Shown: positions 1 through 8,319, numbered from the stretch's first letter. The stretch is DNA of 39,390 bases from Symbiodinium natans (GCA_905221605.1 CAJNDS010000190.1:162501-201890); one strand, 5' to 3'. Translations and numbers: made by a program. Notes: generated from the sequence alone by a model not told the origin.

Positions 1-120
1 TTTCTACCAAAAACCCAAAGGTTAAAGTCCTGAGAGCCAACCAGCAGAAGGCCAAGTTTTATTCCCCCCCAAAATGTTCCTGACCGAGATCCGTTTAGAC
101 CCCATAAGGGATCATAGGAA
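1..120. other. Unique sequence, no assignable feature
   Basis: This mixed sequence lies before the first array. No convincing open frame with splice sites was found on either strand. Confidence 0.3.
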
Positions 121-250
121 CCCTAAACCCCAAACCCTACACCCTAAACCCGAAACCCTAAACCCTGAACCCTAAACCATAAACAAACCCTTTCCCTGGA
201 AGACTTAAAACCCTAAACCCTAAACCCTAAACCCTAAACCCTAAACCCTT
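120..250 (-). repeat. CCCTAAA array, partly degenerate
   Basis: Heptamer repeats with variants (CCCAAAC, CCCGAAA, CCCTGAA) around 122-190, followed by about seven clean units. On the minus (sense) strand this is the G-rich orientation, able to supply TTTAG acceptors. Confidence 0.95.
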
Positions 251-284
251 AAAACCAAGACCTAAAACCCAAAACCCCAAAAAG

Positions 285-394
285 CCCTCTCCTCGCTCCA
301 GCTTTCCTCGCTCCAGCTTTCCTGGATCTAGCTCTTCCTGGTGCTTCTGCAGAAGCCGTCTGCCCAGTGAAGTAAGCTCTGCGCGAAGGAACTC
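285..394 (-). CDS. Putative coiled-coil exon
   Basis: The frame reads EEFLRAELTSLGRRLLQKHQ followed by EELDPGKLE, a heptad-like pattern. The acceptor is probably CTACGAG at the right edge, abutting a G-rich array. A 14-bp tandem duplication (CCTCGCTCCAGCTT) repeats the KLERG segment at the left end. The donor is not certain. Confidence 0.45.
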
Positions 395-493
395 CTCGTA
401 GGGTTTAGGGCTTAGGGTTTAGGGTTTAGGGCTTCGGGCTGAGGAGTTTTGTTCTTAGGGCTTTAGGTTTTCTGGCTTTCGGCCTTTGGATTC

Positions 494-541
494 TCGATAG
501 TGATCTGATTCGTTCAACACCCGGGCGAGCATGAAAACCGT
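494..541 (-). CDS. Putative short exon
   Basis: The open frame reads FMLARVLNESDHYRESKGRK. It lies directly upstream, in sense order, of the exon at 285-394 across a degenerate array. Splice sites are not resolved. Confidence 0.28.
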
Positions 542-599
542 CCCTAAACCCTAAACCCTAAACCCTTAACCCTTAACCCTAAACCCCTCGGCTCCACGC

Positions 600-1100
600 G
601 AGTGTCTTGCCTAATCGGCAGCTGCCATGCGCACTTGCGTTTTGTGCAGGGGGCGATGGGGGAGTGGGTTCCGAAACTAAGGGACCTTATTGCTACTATA
701 TTAACTGGTTCCGAAATTGAGGGACCTTATTGGGGTCCTTACCAAAAGGGTATCCTACTATTTGGGGGGTCTATTCTAGGGGTCCCCTATTTTCGTAAAC
801 TCCCGTGTGGCTATCAGAATAAGGGTGCAATGTTTCACATCTTCATTGAACACCGTTCGGGCATAGATGCTCTGAGCAAAGCTCGATTGAAAGTCACCTC
901 TGCAGACGGTGGGTCAGTATACGGCTCACGCGCTAGTCAGAAATACTATTTCAGCAGAGGGTTTGCGGCGGGGGGAAGGTTGCTCGAAGGGTTCAGGGTC
1001 AGGGTACAAAAGGGTTTGAGGACGCAAGGGTTCTTAGCGATTTCGGGGTGGACTTGGGCCTTACATCGCAAACCTGCACACTAACTCCTAAGAGCCGACA
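600..1100. other. Unique island with a diverged inverted-repeat element
   Basis: Positions 667-815 carry a family-1 element (TTCCGAAATTGAGGGACC ... CCCCTATTTTCGTAAAC), with its left 27 bases tandemly repeated at 667-693 and 709-736. The plus strand is open for 160 codons here, but the frame runs straight through the element and I treat it as chance. Positions 816-1090 are unique; a minus frame VTFNRALLRASMPERCSMK after a CTGCAG acceptor (about 845-905) is possible but weak. Confidence 0.35.
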
Positions 1101-1376
1101 ACCCTAAACATCTTAAAGTCTCAGCCCGTGGACCCTCACACAAAGAGCCCAATACCCCTTCAAAAAGGAACATACCTTCAATCAGATTAGGGACCCCTTA
1201 AACCCTAAACCCCAAACCCTAAAATCTAAACCCTGAACCCTGCACCCTAAACCCTAAACCCTAAACCTCCAATCCAAGGCATATTCCTAAACTAAGGGGT
1301 GTTGGGCTCTCTGGGCGACGAAAAATCGAGCAAAAAAGGTGTTCCTCGGGCCTGGGGTTTCCAGGTTGCCAAGTGG

Positions 1377-1453
1377 CCCTAAACCCTAAACCCTAAACCC
1401 TAAACCCTAAACCCTAAACTCCTAAACCCCCCAAACCCCTAAACCCTAAACCC
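1377..1453 (-). repeat. CCCTAAA array
   Basis: About ten heptamer units with two unit-length slips near 1420-1440. Confidence 0.95.
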
Positions 1454-1457
1454 TGCT

Positions 1458-1528
1458 TGGAAGGATGTGTCAGGAGACCTGAAGCCCGAACAAAAAAGAG
1501 GGAAACGATTGGGGGCATCCAGGATCTG
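1458..1528 (-). CDS. Putative short exon
   Basis: The minus frame YQILDAPNRFPLFCSGFRSP is open across this 70-base island between two arrays of opposite orientation. The acceptor may be CTACCAG. Only length and position support it. Confidence 0.25.
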
Positions 1529-1529
1529 G

Positions 1530-1798
1530 TAGGGTTTAGGGTTTAGGGTTTAGGGTTTAGGGTTTAGGGTTTAGGGTTTAGGGTTTAGGGTTTAGGGTTT
1601 AGGGGTTTAGGGGTTTAGGGTTTAGGGTTTAGGGTTTAGGGTTTAGGGTTTAGGGTTTAGGGTTTAGGGTTTAGGGTTTAGGGTTTAGGGTTTAGGGTTT
1701 AGGGGTTTAGGGTTTAGGGTTTAGGGTTTAGGGTTTAGGGTTTAAGGTTTAGGGTTTAGGGTTTAGGGCTTAGGGTTTAGGGCTTAGGGCTTAGGGTT
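1530..1798 (+). repeat. Long TTTAGGG array
   Basis: Roughly 38 units, mostly perfect, with occasional octamers (TTTAGGGG) and CTTAGGG near the right end. It is the C-rich orientation on the minus strand. No gene is present. Confidence 0.97.
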
Positions 1799-1865
1799 TT
1801 GAAGGTATGGGGCTCAAGGGTCTTCACGGCTGTAAAGGGTTTAAAGGGTTTAGGCTTCATGGGCA

Positions 1866-1943
1866 GTCATAGAGTAGGTAGGGGTACAGCTTCGGGCCAG
1901 TTGTTGTTAAGCAGCCGTAACTCTAACGATCCTACTCTCTATG
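1866..1943. repeat. Hairpin element
   Basis: TCATAGAGTAGG at the left end and CCTACTCTCTATGA at the right are imperfect inverted repeats enclosing about 50 bases. This looks like a small non-autonomous inverted-repeat element. Confidence 0.4.
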
Positions 1944-1957
1944 AACCTACTCAAAAA

Positions 1958-2078
1958 TTTTAGTGGACCCAAGAGTAACCTCTGAATAAAGAGGGCACCC
2001 TTTTGGTTATAAGGGGATTAGAAGGGAACCTAAACACTAACAAACGGGAATGAGGGCCTACTCCGGGTCCTAGTATCC
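1958..2078. mobile_element. Inverted-repeat element, family 3
   Basis: It starts GGACCCAAGAGTAACC and ends GGGTCCTAGTA, with internal AAGGGAACCTA. Related copies lie at 11254-11370 and 18783-18912. The ends are imperfect inverted repeats (about 13 bases). There is no coding capacity, so it is MITE-like. Confidence 0.6.
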
Positions 2079-2139
2079 CAACCCAAACCCTAAACTCTAA
2101 ACCCAATGAGGGCCTGCTCTGGGTCCTGGTGTATGGGTC

Positions 2140-2304
2140 TCCAAATACAGCTATTTGCTTAAGAACCCCAAAAAAAAACGCAAACATATTCTTCCTCATA
2201 AGGGCAATGTGGGGATGTTTATTCTGTACTCTTTTTTTTTGGGGGGGGGTCTGAAGCAAATAGCCCTAAACCCTAAACCCTTTTGGGGGTTCTTCAGCAA
2301 ATAG
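2140..2304. mobile_element. Inverted-repeat element, family 9, with array insertion
   Basis: GCTATTTGCTTAAGAACCCC at the left is mirrored by GGGGGGTCTGAAGCAAATAGC at the right (about 2245-2263). A second right end, TTTTGGGGGTTCTTCAGC..., follows after two CCCTAAA units. A related copy is at 3615-3735; both carry CAAACATATTCTTCCTCAT inside. Confidence 0.6.
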
Positions 2305-2420
2305 GAGAAATAGGGAGCTGAAGCGTCGGGGCGCCTCGTACGTTGCCGGCAGTTCGCCGGAGCGTATTGGCTGGAATGGCAGCATGGCTCAAGCACTGGG
2401 TGGCTTCCGTAGGGAACGGG
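2305..2420 (-). CDS. Putative exon, frame uncertain
   Basis: Two minus frames are open across this island. The better one reads SHAAIPANTLRRTAGNVRGA. No strong donor or acceptor can be chosen. Confidence 0.25.
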
Positions 2421-2539
2421 CCCTAAACCCTAAACCCTAAACCCTAAAGCAAGGCCACGAGACCCCAAATTCCTGAAGCCCCGAACCCTAGCATCTCTCC
2501 CCCCAATCGACTTTCCAGACCCCGAAACCTCCCAATTCC

Positions 2540-2612
2540 CTGAACCCTTCATAAACCCTAAACCCCAAACCCCAAACCCTAAACCCTAAACCCTAAACCC
2601 TAAACCCTACAA
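2540..2612 (-). repeat. CCCTAAA array
   Basis: About ten units including two CCCCAAA variants. Confidence 0.9.
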
Positions 2613-2656
2613 AGAATTGAGGGGGGGACTGCTGCTTCGAACCCAAAGGCAAACAC

Positions 2657-2688
2657 CAGGCTCGGCACAGCTTGGGTTCGAAGTTGAT
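2657..2688 (-). CDS. Putative micro-exon
   Basis: The minus frame INFEPKLCRAW is bounded by a CCGAAG acceptor and a GTGTTT donor. It lies just downstream, in sense, of the family-5 element at 2690-2974, where that intron should end. The segment also overlaps an inverted repeat (CTTCGAACCCAA / TTGGGTTCGAAG), so it could instead be part of an element. Confidence 0.28.
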
Positions 2689-2689
2689 C

Positions 2690-2974
2690 TTCGGGTCGTT
2701 CCATGGTCCCGTGGTATGGGCCCTTAAAAGGGTTTAGGGTTTACGGTTTTAGGGTTTTAGGGTTTAGGGTTTTAGGGTTTTAGGGTTTAGGGTTTTAGGG
2801 TTTTAGGGTTTTAGGGTTTAGGGTTTAGGGTTTAGGGTTTAAGGTTTAAGGTTTAAGGTTTAAGGTTTAAGGTTTAGGGTTTAGGGTTTAGGCTTTAGGC
2901 TTTACAAACCAAGGGCCCATGCATCAGAACCCTTTCAAGGAGGTAATGGACCATTTTTAGGGCCATGAAACTAC
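2690..2974. mobile_element. Family-5 element interrupted by a TTTAGGG array
   Basis: The ends GGTCCCGTGGTATGGGCCCTT and AAGGGCCCATGCATC ... GGGCCATGAAACTAC match the copy at 24441-24624. A 165-base TTTAGGG/TTTTAGGG array (2728-2895) sits between the two halves. On the minus strand the right end reads GTAGTTTCATGGCCC, which would place a GT donor at the element edge. Confidence 0.65.
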
Positions 2975-3106
2975 TCTCAGAGTTGAGGTTTTGACTTCAG
3001 GGCCTAGGCTTGGGTGTTGAGTGTTCAGGGCTTTTCACAAGGGTCGCAGCTTCAAACCCTAAACCCTAAACCCTAAACCCTAAACCCTAAACCCTAAACC
3101 CTAAAC

Positions 3107-3150
3107 CGTGGTTCATCACATCAATCAAGTTCTCCTCGAGTTCAGGCACT
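3107..3150 (-). CDS. Putative short acidic exon
   Basis: The minus frame VPELEENLIDVMNH follows a TTTCAG acceptor and runs into a CCCTAAA array (G-rich in sense). It has the helix-forming character of other exons in this locus. Confidence 0.35.
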
Positions 3151-3185
3151 CTGTTTCAGTGGGAATCAGGGGCGCGCGCGCATGC

Positions 3186-3266
3186 CCCTTGTACTAAGAC
3201 CCTCCTTGCTACGGATTCTCAATGGGGGGTACTCTAATCCCGATTAAGGACTGCTAGGATAAGGGG
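3186..3266 (-). mobile_element. Introner-like element, family 4 (diverged)
   Basis: On the minus strand it begins GTGCCCCTTATCCTAGCAGT and ends near CTTAGTACAAG, matching the donor and acceptor ends of the copies at 7905-8031, 23729-23809 and 26787-26934. Confidence 0.5.
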
Positions 3267-3382
3267 CACGTCCCAAGGTTTGTTTAGGGTTGAGGGTTTA
3301 GGGCTTAGGGTTTAGGGTTCAGGGTTTTGGGGTTTTTTAGGCTTAGGGCTTAGGGTTTAGGGTTTCAGGCTTCAGGTTTCGG

Positions 3383-3474
3383 ATGTCTCGGGGTGGAGGC
3401 GTCTTTTCCCAGCCGCTGCACCACCCCGCTGCGAACCTGAGCCACGCGCTTCGTAGGGAACTCGGAATTAGCCA
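3383..3474 (-). CDS. Putative exon ending in a direct repeat
   Basis: The minus frame VANSEFPTKRVAQVRSGVVQ continues RLGKDASTPRHP without a stop. Its upstream edge (3456-3474) is an imperfect direct copy of 3520-3538, and a short degenerate array separates the two. See the matching finding. Confidence 0.4.
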
Positions 3475-3535
3475 CGCGGTTTGGGGTTTAGAGTTTAGGG
3501 TTGTAGGTTGTGGGTTTAGGGTACTCCGAATTAGC

Positions 3536-3600
3536 TACCTTGCATCCACCTCTACAACTTCCCTTGAGGGAAGCATGTAGGGTTGCCGCGTACCTCCCTA
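3536..3600 (-). CDS. Putative short exon
   Basis: The minus frame YMLPSREVVEVDA ends at a donor AAG|GTAGCT. It is bounded upstream by GGGAG|GTAC, itself part of a second direct repeat shared with 3852-3876. Phase with its neighbours could not be reconciled. Confidence 0.28.
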
Positions 3601-3614
3601 CATAGAACCCTTAG

Positions 3615-3735
3615 ACTTCTGCTTGCTTCAGAACCACCCAAAAAAGACAAACATATTCTTCCTCATTCGGGCTTTATAGAGATTAGGATTCTTAATTTTG
3701 TTTTGGGGTGGGGGCTCTTCAGCAAATAACCCGAA
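3615..3735. mobile_element. Inverted-repeat element, family 9
   Basis: It carries GCTTGCTTCAGAACC and GGGCTCTTCAGCAAATAAC termini and an internal CAAACATATTCTTCCTCATT, as in the 2140-2263 copy. Confidence 0.55.
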
Positions 3736-3845
3736 ACAAACCTAAACCCTAAACCCTAAACCCTAAACCCTAAACCCTAAACCCTAAACCCAAAAACCTT
3801 AACCCTAAACCCTAAACCCGAAACCCTAAACCCTAAACCCTAAAC
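3735..3845 (-). repeat. CCCTAAA array
   Basis: About fifteen units with one CCCAAAAA and one CCCGAAA interruption. Confidence 0.93.
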
Positions 3846-3870
3846 GGATTTATGTAGGGTTACCTTATAC

Positions 3871-3932
3871 CTCCCTGGGTTGCTCGGCGCCAGACTCGTG
3901 GAGGGCTTGAGGGATGTTGAGGTAGTTGTTGG
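3871..3932 (-). CDS. Putative exon
   Basis: The minus frame NNYLNIPQALHESGAEQPRE ends at a good donor, GGGAG|GTATAAG. The coding-like peptide plus donor make this one of the better short candidates near the left end. Confidence 0.45.
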
Positions 3933-3934
3933 TT

Positions 3935-4090
3935 AAGGGTTCAGGGTTCAGGGTTCAGGGTTCAGGGTTCAGGGTTCAGGGTTCAGGGTTCAGGGTTTAG
4001 GGTTTAGGGTTTAGGGTTTAGGGTTTAGGGTTTAGGGTGCAGGGTGCAGGGTGCAGGGTGCAGGGTGTAGGGGGGGGGGGGGGGGGGGGT
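3935..4090 (+). repeat. Block-structured variant array and poly-G
   Basis: A run of TTCAGGG units (about eight) passes into TTTAGGG, then GTGCAGGG, and ends in a run of about 20 G. Each variant is homogeneous within its block. Confidence 0.9.
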
Positions 4091-4144
4091 GCTTTTGTAG
4101 GGGCACCTAAGGAATCTTTGAGGATTTTTTGGGGGGGCGGGGGA

Positions 4145-4221
4145 GAATTTCGGAGATTCTGGGTGTTGCTGAGGGCTTGGGGCTGTTGGCCCTCTTTCGG
4201 GTCTAGCTGTGCAAATTCGGA
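4145..4221 (-). CDS. Putative exon, hydrophilic
   Basis: The minus frame SEFAQLDPKEGQQPQALSNT continues QNLRNSP. The acceptor is probably CCCCAAG at the right edge. The composition (Gln/Lys/Pro) is typical of a disordered linker. Confidence 0.42.
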
Positions 4222-4330
4222 CTTGGGGTTTTGGGTTTAGGGGATGAGGGTTTAGGGCTAGGAGTTTCACCTTGGAGAGTGCGACTGTCCTGTGAGACCC
4301 TGTGACCCTAAACCCTGAACCCCTAAACAC

Positions 4331-4423
4331 CTCAATCATGAGCCACAGAGCCACAAGTATCTCTTTCGGGCCGTCCCATGAAACTGCGCACAGGCGCGCT
4401 CGAACGTTGCAAGCGCGCTTCTC
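4331..4423 (-). CDS. Putative 31-codon exon
   Basis: The frame reads EKRACNVRARLCAVSWDGPK then EILVALWLMIE, phase 0 at both ends. The acceptor ATTACAG and donor ATTGAG|GTGTTTAG both fit consensus. The donor partly overlaps a degenerate telomere unit. Confidence 0.48.
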
Positions 4424-4499
4424 CTGTAATTCGATTGAGGCCCCCGCACAGCGCAGGCGGGAATATTGAATAGCGCAACGGATGAGGTAAGAACAAGAG

Positions 4500-4554
4500 C
4501 CCCTAAACCCTAAACCCTAAACCCTAAACCCTAAACCCTAAACCCTAAACCCTA
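4500..4554 (-). repeat. CCCTAAA array
   Basis: Seven to eight perfect units. Confidence 0.95.
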
Positions 4555-4559
4555 CTGTG

Positions 4560-4618
4560 ACTTTGGGATGCGGCACCCTCACTTCGGTGAGGCAGCTGAG
4601 GCTTTTTGAGCTTGGGGT
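4560..4618 (-). CDS. Putative short basic exon
   Basis: The minus frame DPKLKKPQLPHRSEGAASQS follows a GCCGCAG acceptor and may end at GAG|GGTGCC. Confidence 0.33.
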
Positions 4619-4624
4619 CTGCGG

Positions 4625-5095
4625 CTTAGGGCTTTAGCGGGTTTAGGGGTTTCGGGGTTTAGGGTTTAGGGTTTAGGGTTTAGGGGTTTAGGGGTTTAGG
4701 GGTTTAGCGGTTTAGCGGTTTCGGGGTTTAGGGGTTTCGGGGTTTGGGGGTTTAGGGGGTTTAGGGGTTTAGGGGGGGTTTAGGGGTTTTTAGGGGTTTA
4801 GGGTTTAGGGGTTTAGGGGGGTTTAGGGGTTTCGGGGTTTCGGGTTTAGGGGTTAAGGGGTTTAGGGGTTAGGGGTTTAGGGGTTTAGGGGTTTAGGGGT
4901 TTAGGGGTTCAGGGGTTTAGGGGTTTAGGGTTTTAGGGTTTAGGGGTTTAGGGATTTAGGGTTTAGGGTTTAGGGGTTTAAAGGGGGTTTAGGGGTTTAG
5001 GGGTTTAGGGGTTTAGGGGTTTAGGGGTTTAGGGGTTTAGGGGTTTAGGGGTTTAGGATTTGTGCTTTAGGGTTTGTGGGTTAGGGTTTAGGAGC
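4625..5095 (+). repeat. TTTAGGGG octamer-rich degenerate array
   Basis: A 470-base tract in which the unit is mostly the octamer TTTAGGGG, with TTTCGGGG, nine- and ten-base variants and slips. It differs clearly from the heptamer arrays nearby. No gene is present. Confidence 0.93.
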
Positions 5096-5284
5096 TTAGG
5101 GTTTCTGGCTGGCCTTTACGAGAGGGTTCTGTGGTTTGGGGTGTAGCAGGGTGCCATTCAATCACGAGATGAACTTCATAGTTGGGTCGCATGGCCGATG
5201 TTGCTCAATCCCTCGGCTATGGACCATAAACCCGTTTAGGGTTTAGGGCTTAGGGTCTGGGGTTCAGGGTTCAGGGTTTAGAGT

Positions 5285-5485
5285 TGGCCTTAAAGTTGCG
5301 GAAACAAAACGCAATGGTAGTGACGCTGAGTCGTTCTTCGTTCCGGCACGGGAGCCCTGCACAGAAACTCGTCCCCGCCAGGGAGGCTTTCCACCGAGCG
5401 AGGAGCTCACGCAACGCCGTAACTTCTGAACCCAAACTCCCTGACTTGAACCCAGATTCGGCGCTGATGCCCTCTACCCCAAAAC
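5285..5485 (-). CDS. Putative long exon
   Basis: The minus strand is open for about 63 codons, including SEVTALRELLARWKASLAGT and NEERLSVTTIAFCFRNFKAN. An acceptor GGGTTCAG lies in front of the SEVTAL segment. The plus strand is also open here for 68 codons; I prefer minus because of neighbouring exons and the helix-like start. Confidence 0.38.
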
Positions 5486-5489
5486 CCTA

Positions 5490-5605
5490 GACCCTAAACT
5501 CCCTAAACCCTAAACCCTAAACCCTAAACCCTAAACCCTAAACCCTAAACCCTAAACCCTAAACCCTAAACCCTAAACCCTAAACCCTAAACCCTAAACC
5601 CTACA
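5490..5605 (-). repeat. CCCTAAA array
   Basis: About fifteen perfect units. Confidence 0.97.
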
Positions 5606-5692
5606 GGAGCCCCTAAAAGCAGGCAAGGGTATCTGGGGGGCGGTCATGCAAAAGCGGTGCATGCCCAAAGCCCCAAACCCTTCAAATCTGTT

Positions 5693-5787
5693 AGGGTTTA
5701 GGGTTTAGGGTTTAGGGTTTAGGGTTTAGGGTTTTGGGTTTAGGGTTTAGGGTTTAGGGTTTAGGGTTTAGGGTTTAGGGTTTAGGG
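5693..5787 (+). repeat. TTTAGGG array
   Basis: Thirteen units with one TTTTGGG. It faces the array at 5490-5605 across an 85-base island. Confidence 0.96.
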
Positions 5788-5867
5788 GTGTTAAGCCCTC
5801 CAGCCCTGAACTCTTAACCCCAACCCTACACGCCAATCCCTCAACCCTCAACCTGAAACCCCACACC

Positions 5868-5950
5868 GCAGGTTTCCTGCTTCAGCTGGACCAGTCTTGT
5901 CAGTTGCAACCCTGAACCCCGCACTCCCTGACCTCTGCGCATTGCCAATA
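5868..5950 (-). CDS. Putative short exon
   Basis: The minus frame GFRVATDKTGPAEAGNLRCG is open; AACTGACAAG could be an acceptor. Weak. Confidence 0.25.
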
Positions 5951-5963
5951 AACCCTAAACCCT

Positions 5964-6080
5964 ACAGCTTACTGGCCCAAAAACCCAGGAAATAAAAGTT
6001 GAAACTTTCAGAATAAACTACCTTATAAGAAGCCCAAAAGTTGAAAAGTTGGGTTTTGAGCCAGTAAGACAGTAAGCCCT
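5964..6080. mobile_element. Inverted-repeat element, family 10
   Basis: GCTTACTGGCCCAAAAACCC at the left and GGGTTTTGAGCCAGTAAG at the right are near-perfect 19-base inverted repeats. The internal sequence is A-rich and non-coding. There is one copy in the window. Confidence 0.75.
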
Positions 6081-6135
6081 AAACCCTAAACCCTAAACCC
6101 TAAACTCTAAACCCTAAACCCTAAACCCTAAACGG
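6080..6135 (-). repeat. CCCTAAA array
   Basis: Eight units directly abutting the element at 5964-6080. Confidence 0.93.
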
Positions 6136-6139
6136 TTTT

Positions 6140-6286
6140 TTGTAGGCCTTCTGTGTTGAAGACTGCCGCGCGGCAGTTGTTGAGGCACCTTTGCGTGAGC
6201 CTTAAAAAAAGTCTTCTGAAGCGATATGCAGCATAAAGTGCGGCCACGCCCCCCTTCTCTACATGCTGCTTCCCGGCGCTAAGTTA
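6140..6286 (-). CDS. Putative exon, 46 codons open
   Basis: The minus frame includes CISLQKTFFKAHAKVPQQLP and RGSLQHRRPT. The acceptor is AACTTAG at the right edge. The left end is CAGAAG|GCCTAC, a GC donor if real. Confidence 0.35.
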
Positions 6287-6289
6287 AGC

Positions 6290-6395
6290 CTAAACCCTAA
6301 ACCCTAAACCCTAAACCCTAAACCCTAAACCCTAAACCCTAAACCCTAAACCCTAAGCCCTAAGCCCTAAGCCCTAAACCCTAAACCCTAACCTC
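6290..6395 (-). repeat. CCCTAAA/CCCTAAG array
   Basis: About fifteen units with a homogeneous inner block of three CCCTAAG. Confidence 0.95.
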
Positions 6396-6604
6396 TGCTT
6401 TCTGGGCTGCTTTAAGCTAGAGCTTCTAACCCAACCCGAAAGCTGTCATCGGGCTTAAGGCCGGCCGAATCCCTGGCTGCCTACAAGGCCCCTAGCAAGG
6501 GAACCCTAAACCCTAAACCCTAAACCCTAAACCCTCAACTGACTACAGGCCCTCCGTGGCCAAGGTGGGCGTTCAGGCCCCCCCCCCCCGTACCGGTTCT
6601 CACA

Positions 6605-6775
6605 TCGGCCGGGTCTTTAAGGTGTCGGCTCGCGTTGTTCGAAGCCAGCGAGGTTGCAAGATCCCTTTACGGGCGATCCTGCTTGCAAATTCACCTGAAG
6701 GGGCGGTCTCAGACACCAAACACACAAAGTCACTTTCTTTCGCCTGACGGCGCCCCGCCCGTACGACCCTAGACT
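6605..6775 (-). CDS. Putative exon, 57 codons open
   Basis: The minus frame reads RRQAKESDFVCLVSETAPSG and continues EFASRIARKGILQPRWLR. The acceptor is probably CAGTCTAG. A 63-codon plus-strand frame overlaps and is less helix-like. Confidence 0.36.
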
Positions 6776-6884
6776 GGAAGCCCTAAACCCTAAACCCGAA
6801 ACCCGAAACCCTAAACCAAGAAACCTTCCAGCCCTAAACCCACGCCCTTCAACCAAGGGGCATCAGGCCCGCCTGACATCGTTG

Positions 6885-7077
6885 AGGGGTTTAGGGTTTA
6901 GGGTTTAGGGTTTAGGGTTTAGGGTTTAGGGTTTAGGGTTTAGGGTTTAGGGTTTAGGGTTTAGGGTTTAGGGTTTATGGTTTAGTGTTTAGGGTTTAGG
7001 GTTTAGGGTTTAGGGTTTAGGGTTTAGGGTTTAGGGTTTAGGGTTTAGGGTTTAGGGTTTAGGGTTTAGGGTTTAGG
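6885..7077 (+). repeat. Long TTTAGGG array
   Basis: About 27 units with two point variants. Confidence 0.97.
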
Positions 7078-7147
7078 GTGCCCACGGATGAACTACGAGT
7101 CGGGCGACCGCTCATCCCGGGCACTCCCGCGTTTTGGCTTCACCATG

Positions 7148-7265
7148 CGATCATATGGACGGTTGTCAAAATTATGGATCCCTTTTGGGGTACCCTAAAT
7201 ATTAGGTGCCGTATGATAATAGGGATCCAAACAGGGACCATAATTTTGACAACCACCCATATGGT
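7148..7265. mobile_element. Inverted-repeat element, family 7
   Basis: The left end CATATGGACGGTTGTCAAAA... is mirrored by the right end ...TTTTGACAACCACCCATATG, giving about 30-base near-perfect inverted repeats around 55 bases. It is the cleanest hairpin element in the window, in a single copy, and lies in the intron downstream of the exon at 7290-7382. Confidence 0.78.
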
Positions 7266-7289
7266 TTTGAGCAACATGTGCTTATCTAC

Positions 7290-7511
7290 CTTCCCACCGC
7301 CTGACCTAGCTGGTGCGCTCCCTTCAGGGCGTGCAGCGACTTGCATGAATTTGGTTGCACCGCGTGGTTTTCACAAGGCAACCTGTGAACCAAAAATGCA
7401 CACAAGCGTCAGGGACGAAACAAGGCGGCGGAGAGCAACGGCCCATTGAGAGCATTGTCAATCTCATCCAACGTCTTCGGCGAGTTGGGTCTTTTGCTGC
7501 GTCTTTGTCGG
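7290..7511 (-). CDS. Two putative exons joined by a 39-nt intron
   Basis: Exon 7422-7511 has an acceptor TGCCTAG and reads PNSPKTLDEIDNALNGPLLS. A GTTTCG...TTCACAG intron at 7383-7421 is 39 nt. Exon 7290-7382 reads LPCENHAVQPNSCKSLHALK and ends at a strong donor, GAAG|GTAGAT. The phases match (2 then 1), restoring a Leu codon at the junction. The plus frame over the same bases is less consistent with splice signals. Confidence 0.48.
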
Positions 7512-7624
7512 CTAGGCAGAATTATTCCGGGATTTCTTTACCCTCCTTTTTTGGTATAAGTAGCTATAATGGGAACCCAGAACCAAAAAAAAGGGTTTAG
7601 GGTTTAGGGTTAAGACCCAGTTTA

Positions 7625-7697
7625 TTCTGACACACAACCGCCCCCAAATCTGGAATCAATATCCTGGCCACGCCAGGGGGCTTGCGCTGCCCTTGCA
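7625..7697 (-). CDS. Putative exon, frame uncertain
   Basis: Two minus frames are open; the better is QRKPPGVARILIPDLGAVV after a CAGATAG acceptor. Confidence 0.28.
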
Positions 7698-7702
7698 ACT
7701 AT

Positions 7703-7778
7703 CTGGGGGTTTACGAAATTAGGGGCGACCCCGAAAACAGATCCCCAAATAGTAGGATTCCCTTGGAATAATTAGGGT
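7703..7778. mobile_element. Inverted-repeat element, family 1
   Basis: It begins GGGGGTTTACGAAATTAGGGG and shares CCCCAAATAGTAGGAT(T/C)CCCTT with the copy at 32527-32630 in the same orientation. Confidence 0.6.
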
Positions 7779-7904
7779 TTAGGGTTTAGGGTTTAGAATT
7801 CAGGGATCATGGAGACTTCAGCTAGAGGAGCAGAGCTGCTCCCTAAACGCTAAACCCTAGACCGTAAACCCTAAACCCTAAACTCTAAACCCTAAAACCC
7901 CGTC

Positions 7905-8031
7905 TACCTAACGGTCCTTAACTGGCATTATCGGAACCCCCCATTATAATTCCCATTAGGACTGTTAGTATAAGTCCCTATTGTAACTCGTATTATAATC
8001 CCTATTATGGACTGTTCGTATAAGGGTGAAC
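7905..8031 (-). mobile_element. Introner-like element, family 4
   Basis: On the minus strand it starts GTTCACCCTTATACGAACAG, directly after the exon at 8032-8150, and ends CCGTTAGGTAG. It contains an extra internal copy of the CTTATACTAACAGTCC end. Confidence 0.65.
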
Positions 8032-8310
8032 ATGGCAAACGATGCCCAATACCGAAGATGGCAGGCACAAGCACAACATCAATAGTGGTAGGAACAGTAA
8101 AGAGCAAATCGAGTGAGAAGGGAGGAGCAGCAGGAGTGGTGGTGGAGCTCAGACCCTAAGCCCCAAGTGTCTTTGTCTGGAGGATGCTTTTAATTTTACA
8201 TATGCCAATTGCCGCCTCCAAGAAAGCCCTGCGCCATTGAAATCCTCTTCCACACAATTGGAACGCGCTGAGCAAACTACCTACGGTGTCGTGCAGGTCT
8301 CTGGCTGTTC
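8032..8310 (-). CDS. Two putative exons
   Basis: Exon 8200-8310 reads GTARDLHDTVGSLLSAFQLC and continues to a donor, ATAT|GTAAAATT. Exon 8032-8150 includes PPFSLDLLFTVPTTIDVVLV and AIFGIGHRLP and ends CCAT|GTTCAC, the edge of the family-4 element. The intervening intron is about 44-51 nt, but its phase is not settled. Confidence 0.35.
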
Positions 8311-8319
8311 CTCGAAATT

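Noticed and set aside
602-1084. 160-codon plus-strand open frame
   Set aside because: It runs through a family-1 element and ends in array-derived sequence; no splice or start context supports it.
4025-4354. 109-codon minus-strand open frame as one protein
   Set aside because: It crosses poly-C and telomeric units; the real signal seems to be two shorter exons in other frames (4145-4221, 4331-4423).
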